In this document: piece after piece, positions 58,100-64,000 of the stretch | Position numbering within the stretch: position 1 is the first letter of the stretch | Layout: each line of letters starts with the position of its first letter | From: Arthrobacter mobilis | Lineage (GTDB): Bacteria > Actinomycetota > Actinomycetes > Actinomycetales > Micrococcaceae | Assembly: GCF_012395835.1 (NCBI RefSeq) | Contig: NZ_JAAZSQ010000001.1 | Location: 124,001 to 188,000, forward strand | DNA: 64,000 nt | Reading direction: 5' to 3' | Translations under genes and position numbers: made by a program | Notes under the pieces: model-generated | The model's input: only the letters and a program-made list of their open reading frames with translations | Told to the model about the DNA's origin: nothing | The model's database searches: none

Positions 58100-59533
58100 G
58101 TGAGCGACATTCTGAACCTGTCCGCCGCCGAGACGGTGGCCGGCATCCGCCGCAAGGAGTTTTCGGCCCGCGAGGCCGTCGACGCCCACCTGGCGCGGAT
58201 CGAGGAGGTCAATCCGGTGATCAACGCCGTCGTCACCCTGGACCCGGACGGCGCCCGCGCCGCCGCCACGGCGGCCGACGAGCTGACCATGAGCGGGGCG
58301 GAGCTGCCGCCGCTGCACGGGCTGCCAATGACGCACAAGGACACGCACAGCACGCGCGGCATGCGCACCACGCAGGGGTCGCTGGTGCTCAAGGACGCCG
58401 TGCCGGAGGAGGATGACCTGATCATCGCCCGGCTGCGCGCGGCCGGCGTGGTGGCCACCGGCAAGACGAACGTGCCGGAGTTCGGTGCCGGCTCGCACAC
58501 CTTCAACGAGGTGTTCGGCACCACCACCAACCCGTACGCCCCTACGCTCAGCGCCGGCGGGTCCTCCGGTGGTGTCGCCGCGGCCATCGCATCCGGCATC
58601 CAGCCGCTGGGCGAAGGCTCGGACATGGGCGGCTCGCTGCGCATCCCGGCCTCCTTCTGCAATGTGGCCGGCTTCCGCCCCTCCTACGGGGTCATCCCGA
58701 TGCCGTCGCCGGTCAATGCCTGGGCCTGGCTGGGCCGCACCGGCCCGATGGCCCGGGAAGTGTCCGACATCGCGCTGTTCATGTCCGCCGTCGCCGGCCC
58801 CTCGCCGCTGCTGCCGACGCCGGCGCCGATCGGCGGGGAAGCGTTCGCCGGCCCGCTCACCGGGGACCTGCGCGGGGTGCGGATCGGCTGGAGCGAGGAC
58901 TTCGGGATCGGGATCCCGGTGGAACCGGGCGTGCTTGAGGTGCTCCGGCGCCAGCTGCGGGTGTTCGAGGAGGCCGGCGCGGTCATCGAGGAAGCCACCC
59001 CCGACTTCTCCGAGGCGGACAAGGTTTTCCAGGCCACCCGTGCCACCGACTTCGCCGCCGGGCTGGGGCCGCTGGTGCGCGCGCACCGGGACCTGATCAA
59101 GCCCGAGGTCGTCTGGAACGTGGAGCTCGGCTGGTCGCTCAGCGCCGAGGACCTGATTGAAGCCACGGCCGCCCGCACCCGGCTGGAGGCTTCCGTGCAG
59201 GACTTCTTCGGCCGGTACGACCTCTTCCTCAGCCCGGCCGCCCAGGTGCTGCCGTTCGATGCCTCCCTGCGCTACCCGCAGGAGGTCAACGGCGTCGCCT
59301 CGGAGACGTACCTGGACTGGATGCGCTCGGCCTGCGTGCTCTCGGCCACGAGCCTGCCGGTGCTCGCCCTGCCCGCAGGCTTCACCCCCGCCGGGCTGCC
59401 GGTGGGCTTCCAGCTGGCAGTCAACCACTACCGGGACGCGGACCTGCTGCGCTACGCGAAGGCCTTCGAGGACCGCACCCGCTGCGCGGACGTGCGCCCT
59501 GCTCTGCCCGCCGCCGCCCCCACAGCCCCCTGA
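58100..59533 (+). CDS. Amidase signature family enzyme
   Basis: A 477-residue amidase. The Ser-cisSer-Lys triad is K80 (MTHKDTH), S155 (GGSSGG) and S179 (GSDMGGSLRIPA). The GTG start at 58100 follows GAGGAAG; the in-frame region upstream is not amidase-like. It hydrolyses a carboxamide to acid and ammonia. It is divergent from the DUF5058 operon and may share its regulation. It resembles indoleacetamide/aryl-amide hydrolases only at family level. Confidence 0.93.
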   Translation: MSDILNLSAAETVAGIRRKEFSAREAVDAHLARIEEVNPVINAVVTLDPDGARAAATAADELTMSGAELPPLHGLPMTHKDTHSTRGMRTTQGSLVLKDAVPEEDDLIIARLRAAGVVATGKTNVPEFGAGSHTFNEVFGTTTNPYAPTLSAGGSSGGVAAAIASGIQPLGEGSDMGGSLRIPASFCNVAGFRPSYGVIPMPSPVNAWAWLGRTGPMAREVSDIALFMSAVAGPSPLLPTPAPIGGEAFAGPLTGDLRGVRIGWSEDFGIGIPVEPGVLEVLRRQLRVFEEAGAVIEEATPDFSEADKVFQATRATDFAAGLGPLVRAHRDLIKPEVVWNVELGWSLSAEDLIEATAARTRLEASVQDFFGRYDLFLSPAAQVLPFDASLRYPQEVNGVASETYLDWMRSACVLSATSLPVLALPAGFTPAGLPVGFQLAVNHYRDADLLRYAKAFEDRTRCADVRPALPAAAPTAP

Positions 59534-59552
59534 CCCCGCCCTTCCTTCCCAT

Positions 59553-59609
59553 CGACGGTGCAGGACACGCCCGTTTTCCATTCGGAAACGGGCGTGTCCT
59601 GCACCGTCG
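59553..59609. terminator. Long inverted repeat between convergent genes
   Basis: Arms of 24 perfect bases (59553-59576 and 59586-59609), each containing GGTGCAGGACACGCCCG or its complement, around a 9-base centre with one extra base beyond. It lies between the amidase and the Lrp gene and would form a very stable bidirectional terminator. The length is unusual for a terminator, and the sequence could belong to a dispersed repeat. Confidence 0.75.
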
Positions 59610-59644
59610 TTTGGGCGGGGGACCGGCAGGGGGAGGGAAGCAGC

Positions 59645-60601
59645 TCAGGGGGAGGGGAGCAGCCGGCCGCCGCGCTTGCGGGCCTGCAGCAGCAGGGTGG
59701 TTTCGATCCAGTCCGCGTCATCGGCCCAGGCGGCCTCGGTGATGAACCGGTAGAGCGCCTCCTGGTCCGCCACCGTCACATCCGCCACCAGCTGCCAGCC
59801 GCCGGCGAGGGCGGCGGCGTAGCGCACCGCCGGCAGACCGCCCAGCGCGCGGCCGATCGGTTCCACCTTGCCGGGGGCACACTTGATCCACAGGAAGGCC
59901 TCGACGGGCAGGCCGACGGAGGCCGGCTCCACGATCGCGCGGATGCTCACGTAATTGTTGCGCAGCAGCCATTCGCCGCGCCGCCGCGCCGTGGTCTCCG
60001 AGACGCCGGCCCGGCGCGCCAGCGCGTCCAGGCTGGCCCGGCCGTCCTCGACCAGCGCCTCTACCAGGCGCAGGTCCTGGGCCGAGAGCGTCTCGGATCT
60101 GGCCATCGGCTTGGGGTCGGCGGTCAGTTCCGACTGAAGCGCCGCCGTTTGGGCGTCGGTGAGCAGGCCTGAGCGCCAGCCCCGGATCGAGCGGAAATAC
60201 TTCAGCACCGGATAGCTTGCGGCCCGGACCAGCCCGACGGTGGACGGCACTTCGGTGCCCAGCACAGTGCCCAGCTGGGGCGGGTCCACCATGAGTTCGG
60301 CCACGCAGTCGGCCCCGCCGGTCATCAGGTAGCTGAAGGTGGAGTCCTTGCGCTGCGCCACGGCTTCGACCGCGGCCCGGCTGGTCCCCGGCATGCATTC
60401 GAGCCGCAGCAGGGCCGATGCCGCCCTGGTCCGCAGCCCGACCACTGCCACGTCCCCGGAGGCGAGCAGCTCCGCCCCGCGCCGGGCCACCGTGCGTTCG
60501 GGTTCGCCGAGCACCGTGGCGATTTTCCGCCACGGTGCCCGGCCATCGACCTGGAGTGCAGCGGCAATGCGCTGCTCCAGCTCATCCAGGATGCGCGGCA
60601 T
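59645..60601 (-). CDS. Double-domain Lrp/AsnC regulator
   Basis: A 318-residue regulator built of two Lrp/AsnC units in tandem: HTH 1 at about 5-45 (LDELEQRIAAALQVDGRAPW), RAM-like domain at about 60-130, HTH 2 at about 168-208 (VEALVEDGRASLDALARRAG, then SETTARRRGEWLL) and a second RAM domain to the end. A single-chain dimer is implied. AAGGAGG lies 9 bases before the ATG at 60601. It is 50 bases after the carboxyltransferase gene and probably the last gene of that operon. Confidence 0.9.
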   Translation of the reverse strand: MPRILDELEQRIAAALQVDGRAPWRKIATVLGEPERTVARRGAELLASGDVAVVGLRTRAASALLRLECMPGTSRAAVEAVAQRKDSTFSYLMTGGADCVAELMVDPPQLGTVLGTEVPSTVGLVRAASYPVLKYFRSIRGWRSGLLTDAQTAALQSELTADPKPMARSETLSAQDLRLVEALVEDGRASLDALARRAGVSETTARRRGEWLLRNNYVSIRAIVEPASVGLPVEAFLWIKCAPGKVEPIGRALGGLPAVRYAAALAGGWQLVADVTVADQEALYRFITEAAWADDADWIETTLLLQARKRGGRLLPSP

Positions 60602-60651
60602 GGATCGGGGCCTCCTTGGCAGGACGGGGTGTCGGTCCGATCCTACGCCGG

Positions 60652-62169
60652 TCAGGTACCCAGCCGGGCGAACTTCTCCCAGCGCTGCTCCAGCCGTGCG
60701 GTTGCCGGCTGTGCCGCCGCCTCGGACAGCTCGTACTCGATCGCCCGTGCCATCCGGCGGCAGAAGTCCTTGGGCTCCGCTGCCGCGTCGGGGCGTTCGT
60801 CGACGATGTGGTCCACCAGTCCGATCCGGTGCAGCGAGGCCACGTTCACGCCCTGGGCGGCGGCGATCGACGGCGCGTGTTCGGTGGTCCGGTACAGGAT
60901 CGCGCTGGCGCCTTCCGGCGGCAGCGGTGAGAGCCACGCGTGCTGCGCGGCGATGGTCCGGTCCGCCGGCAGCAGCGCTAGGGCACCGCCGCCGGAGCCC
61001 TGGCCCAGCAGCACCGAGACGCTGGGGGAGCCCAGGCCGATCAGGTCCTGCAGCGAGCGGGCGATTTCCCCGGCCAGCCCGGCTTCCTCGGCTTCCTTGG
61101 ACAGGTCGGCGCCGGGGGTGTCGATGACGGTCAGCAGCGGCAGTCCGAGTTCTTCGGCCAGGCGCATGCCGCGCCGTGCCTCGCGCAGCGAGCCCGGTCC
61201 CATGGCCGGCGCGTCGGGGTGGCGCGGACGGTGGTGGCCCAGCACGATACAGGACTGGCTGCCGAAGCGGGCCAGGGCCAGCAGCAGGCCGGGGTCGTTT
61301 TCGCCCTGGCCGGTGCCGTTGAGCGGCAGTGCGTCGTCCGCGGCAGCCAGCAGGTAGCGCAGGTCGGGCCGGCGCGGGTTCCGGGAGATTTCGATGGAGG
61401 CCCAGGCCTCGTCCGACGCCGGTGCCGCCGCCGTCGTTTCCGGGGCAGGTACCGGCCCGGCCGGTTCCGGCAGCAGGATGGCCAGGGCGCGGTCCAGGAT
61501 CTCGGAGAGCTGCTCCGGCGGGACCACGGCGTCGACCAGGCCCTTGTCGAAGAGGTTCTCGGCGACCTGGACGTTCTCCGGGAACGGCCGGCCGTTCAGG
61601 GCCTCGAAGACCCGCGGCCCCAGGAAGCCGAGCAGGGCGCCGGGCTCGGCCACGGTCACATGGCCCAGCGAACCCCAGGAGGCCATCACCCCGCCGGTGG
61701 TCGGGTGGCGCAGGTAGACCAGGTAGGGCAGACCCGCCTGCCGGTGGCGGCGCACCGCCGCGGTGATCTTCACCATGCCCAGGAAGGCCAGGGTGCCCTC
61801 CTGCATCCGGGTGCCGCCGGAGGCGGGCCCGGCCAGCAGGGGGAGCCGCTCGGTGGTGGCGCGTTCGATGGCGGCGGTGATCCGGTCCGCGGCCGCCTGC
61901 CCGATGGAACCGGCCAGGAACGTGAATTCGGAGACGATGACCGCCACCCGCCGGCCCCGGATCAGTCCCTCCCCGGTGACGACCGATTCGTCGGTCCCGC
62001 TCCGGCCGGCGGCCGCGGCGAGCTCCCGGCGGTAGCCGCCGTCGTCCGCAGCCGGCGCCGCGGCCGGGGCATCCCAGGAGCGGAACGAACCGGCGTCGAG
62101 CACGGTGTCGATCAGCTCGGCGGCGTTCAGGCGCCGCACTTTGTTCACGGTGGGGCTTGCCGCGGCCAT
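60652..62169 (-). CDS. Fused acyl-CoA carboxyltransferase (AccD-AccA)
   Basis: A 505-residue carboxyltransferase with the beta (AccD-like) half at about 1-260 and the alpha (AccA-like) half at about 270-500. GPASGGTRMQEG and MASWGSLGHVTVAEPGALLGF mark the first; GLPLLTVIDTPGADLS and LGQGSGGGALAL mark the second. The Cys4 zinc ribbon of E. coli AccD is absent. It starts one base after the CoA-transferase stop. With no biotin carboxylase or carrier gene in view, it may use carriers encoded elsewhere, or act on malonyl-CoA in reverse. Confidence 0.9.
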   Translation of the reverse strand: MAAASPTVNKVRRLNAAELIDTVLDAGSFRSWDAPAAAPAADDGGYRRELAAAAGRSGTDESVVTGEGLIRGRRVAVIVSEFTFLAGSIGQAAADRITAAIERATTERLPLLAGPASGGTRMQEGTLAFLGMVKITAAVRRHRQAGLPYLVYLRHPTTGGVMASWGSLGHVTVAEPGALLGFLGPRVFEALNGRPFPENVQVAENLFDKGLVDAVVPPEQLSEILDRALAILLPEPAGPVPAPETTAAAPASDEAWASIEISRNPRRPDLRYLLAAADDALPLNGTGQGENDPGLLLALARFGSQSCIVLGHHRPRHPDAPAMGPGSLREARRGMRLAEELGLPLLTVIDTPGADLSKEAEEAGLAGEIARSLQDLIGLGSPSVSVLLGQGSGGGALALLPADRTIAAQHAWLSPLPPEGASAILYRTTEHAPSIAAAQGVNVASLHRIGLVDHIVDERPDAAAEPKDFCRRMARAIEYELSEAAAQPATARLEQRWEKFARLGT

Positions 62170-62170
62170 C

Positions 62171-63394
62171 TCAGGCCTCCTCGGCAAGCCAGGCGCGGAT
62201 GGCGCCGCCGTCGGCATCCAGCAGCGGCGGGGCCTGGTGCGCGGTGCGGGTGGTCTCGGTTTCGTCCGCGGCGTCGAAGAAGCGCAGCGGCGGGCCGGGC
62301 AGCTGCACCTGACCCAGCACCGGGTGCTCGACGTCGACCAGCAGGCCCTGGGACTTGACCTGTTCCCAGGCATAAACCTCGTCCAGGGTCCTGACCCGGC
62401 CGGCCGGGATGCCGGCCTCGTTGAGCTTCTCCAGCAGGGCCTCGGAGCCGTACCCGGCGAAGGCGCGCTCCACTTCCTTGATCAGCAGGTCCCGGTGCCT
62501 GACCCGGTCCGCATTGGTGGCGAATTCCGGGCGCGTGCCGTCGATGGCGAAGGCCTGGCTGAAGGTGGCCCAGAGCTTTTCGCTGCCCACGCTGATCTGC
62601 ACCTTGCCGTCCTGGCAGCTGAAGAGCCCGTAGGGGGCGATCGAGGGATGGTGGTTGCCCTGCGCGCGCGGGACCTCGCCGGCCACGGTGGCCCGGGTGC
62701 CCTGGAAGGCGTGCACGCCGACCATGGCGGCCAGCAGCGAGGTGCGCACCACCTGCCCGCGGCCGGTACGCTCACGCTCGAGCAGGGCCGCCAGCACGCC
62801 GTAGGCCCCGTACATGCCCGAGAGCAGGTCCGCGATCGGCACCCCCACCCGCTGCGGGTCCTCGGGGCCGGAGCCGGTCAGCGACATCAGGCCGGCCTCG
62901 CCCTGCAGGATCTGGTCGTAGCCGCTGCGCTGGGACTCCGGGCCGTCATGGCCGAACCCGCTGATCGAGAGGATGACCAGCCGGGGGTTGAGCTCGTGCA
63001 GGCGCGCCGTGGAAAAGCCGAGCCGGTCCAGCACGCCGGGGCGGAAGTTCTCCACCAGCACATCGGCGCGCCGGATGAGGCCGGCCAGGACCTCGGCGCC
63101 GTCGGCGCTCTTCAGATCCAAGGCGATGGATTCCTTGTTGCGGTTGCAGGAGAGGAAGTAGGTGGCCTGCCGGTTGTCCTCCGGCCCGACGAAGGGCGGG
63201 CCCCAGCCGCGGGTGTCGTCGCCGTGCCCCGGGGACTCGACCTTGATCACCCGCGCCCCCAGGTCGGCCAGCATCATGCCGGCGTGCGGCCCGGCCAGGG
63301 CCCGGCTCAGGTCCACGACCGTGTAGCCGGCCAGCGGACCTGCGGCAGCCTGCTGCCGGTCGGTGTCCGTGCTGGTGGTGGTTTCGGTAGTCAC
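62171..63394 (-). CDS. CaiB/BaiF (class III) CoA transferase
   Basis: A 407-residue family III CoA transferase: DLSRALAGPHAGMMLADLGARVIKVE at the N-terminus carries the conserved family start, and LVENFRPGVLDRLGF follows; the catalytic Asp lies in a GMYGAYGVLAALLERE-proximal region. It moves CoA between an acyl-CoA donor and a carboxylic acid. The GTG at 63394 is preferred to the ATG at 63409 because AAGGAG lies between them, 5 bases before the GTG. It is coupled to the carboxyltransferase gene. Confidence 0.9.
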   Translation of the reverse strand: MTTETTTSTDTDRQQAAAGPLAGYTVVDLSRALAGPHAGMMLADLGARVIKVESPGHGDDTRGWGPPFVGPEDNRQATYFLSCNRNKESIALDLKSADGAEVLAGLIRRADVLVENFRPGVLDRLGFSTARLHELNPRLVILSISGFGHDGPESQRSGYDQILQGEAGLMSLTGSGPEDPQRVGVPIADLLSGMYGAYGVLAALLERERTGRGQVVRTSLLAAMVGVHAFQGTRATVAGEVPRAQGNHHPSIAPYGLFSCQDGKVQISVGSEKLWATFSQAFAIDGTRPEFATNADRVRHRDLLIKEVERAFAGYGSEALLEKLNEAGIPAGRVRTLDEVYAWEQVKSQGLLVDVEHPVLGQVQLPGPPLRFFDAADETETTRTAHQAPPLLDADGGAIRAWLAEEA

Positions 63395-63443
63395 TGCTGC
63401 TCCTTGCATTGGAATCTGGATGGTGGCTTGCGTAGGGGGGCGG

Positions 63444-64000
63444 TCAGAGCCAGCCGGGCAGGACCAGGGTCAGCCAGGCCAGCGGCGGTCCGGCGACGAC
63501 GACGAGGCCGCCGTAGGCGAGGATCTGCCGGTAGAAACGGTCCTTGTCCGTACCCTCGGGGGCGTTGGCCAGCACCAGCGCCCCGTTGGTGGAGAACGGC
63601 GAGACGTCCACGATGGTCGAGGCGATGGCCAGGGCGCAGACCACGCCGACGGCGCTGACCGCGCCGGAGTCCAGGAACGGGATGGCCAGCGGGATCAGGG
63701 CCGCGAGGATGGCGGTGGAGGACGCGAAGGCGGAAACGACGGCGCCGATGTAGCAGATCAGCAGTGCGGCCAGCAGCGGGGCGCCAAGATTGGCCACGCC
63801 GTTCGAGACGTAGTCGATGGTGCCGGCTTCCTCGAGCACGCCGACGAAGGTGAGCATGCCGCAGATCAGCAGCACGGTCGACCAGCTGATCTTGTTCACG
63901 GCACCCTTCTGCGCCTTGGGGGAGACCAGCGCGAGGATGACGGCAATGGTGATGGAGACGAAGCCGACGTCGACCTTGAAGCCGAGGGCGATGACGGCCA
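63444..64000 (-). CDS. matC: MatC-like dicarboxylate carrier (5' part outside the window)
   Basis: The C-terminal 185 residues of a membrane carrier; the reading frame stays open to the window edge at 64000. FVGVLEEAGTIDYVSNGVA, SAFASSTAILAALIPLAIPFL and TIVDVSPFSTNGALVLANA match the MatC/ion-transporter superfamily for malonate and related dicarboxylates. It is the first gene of an operon with a CoA transferase and a carboxyltransferase, 49 bases upstream of the former. Importing a dicarboxylate for CoA activation is the obvious reading. Confidence 0.85.
   Translation of the reverse strand, partial: AVIALGFKVDVGFVSITIAVILALVSPKAQKGAVNKISWSTVLLICGMLTFVGVLEEAGTIDYVSNGVANLGAPLLAALLICYIGAVVSAFASSTAILAALIPLAIPFLDSGAVSAVGVVCALAIASTIVDVSPFSTNGALVLANAPEGTDKDRFYRQILAYGGLVVVAGPPLAWLTLVLPGWL

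Noticed and set aside
1-64000. tRNA, rRNA, insertion sequences or prophage genes
   Set aside because: No cloverleaf, rRNA-like stretch, transposase, integrase or phage structural protein was recognised on either strand; a covariance-model scan was not possible here.

Overview
The window is a GC-rich chromosomal segment from an actinobacterium. Frequent GTG/TTG starts, tight 1-8 bp gene overlaps and the gene repertoire point to the Micrococcaceae (Arthrobacter sensu lato). That assignment is inferred from gene content; no rRNA or tRNA gene is present to confirm it. I found no insertion sequence, prophage or CRISPR array.

Layout. 0.2-12.2 kb: a secreted subtilisin-like protease with five C-terminal repeats, a LOG-like protein, a MarR-MFS efflux pair, a phosphatase, a GNAT-STAS pair with a TetR neighbour, an ArsR-SRPBCC-SRPBCC operon and an ECF-type sigma factor with a membrane partner. 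12.4-24.7 kb: an aldo/keto reductase, then a four-carbon polyol (erythritol/threitol) catabolic locus. It holds a zinc polyol dehydrogenase, a sugar ABC importer with a DUF2291 protein, a DhaK-DhaL-type erythrulose kinase, RpiB-like and TIM-like isomerases, a DeoR regulator and a PfkB kinase. The first gene of its main operon is a decayed zinc dehydrogenase that has lost its middle. 24.7-28.7 kb: a Ser/Thr kinase-GAF fusion, an ABC-F protein and a FadR-type regulator.

28.7-37.2 kb: a probable amino-alcohol operon with an ethanolamine-type permease, a glutamine-synthetase-like ligase, a gamma-glutamyl hydrolase, an aldehyde dehydrogenase and an SDR. Together these would suffice to turn ethanolamine into glycine through gamma-glutamyl intermediates without EutBC. 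A hairpin separates it from a second SDR-permease unit. 37.4-41.9 kb: idi, a cytoplasmic HtaA-domain protein, and a GAF regulator divergent from a flavin monooxygenase.

42-53 kb: a minus-strand operon (XRE-cupin regulator, PotD/B/C/A-like importer, PuuB-like amine oxidase, cupin), then a BetI-like TetR divergent from a dimethylglycine/sarcosine dehydrogenase-GcvT protein, and a sarcosine-oxidase-like enzyme. 53.3-64 kb: RtcB, a DUF1801 protein, an M20 amidohydrolase with a two-protein membrane system (one of them DUF5058), an amidase, and a minus-strand operon of MatC (cut by the window end), a CaiB-type CoA transferase, a fused AccD-AccA carboxyltransferase and a double Lrp regulator.

Overall this is an accessory catabolic region for polyols, amines, N-methylated amino acids and amides. 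Most units carry a local regulator, and several convergent pairs are separated by strong bidirectional hairpins. No gap between genes exceeds about 300 bases.
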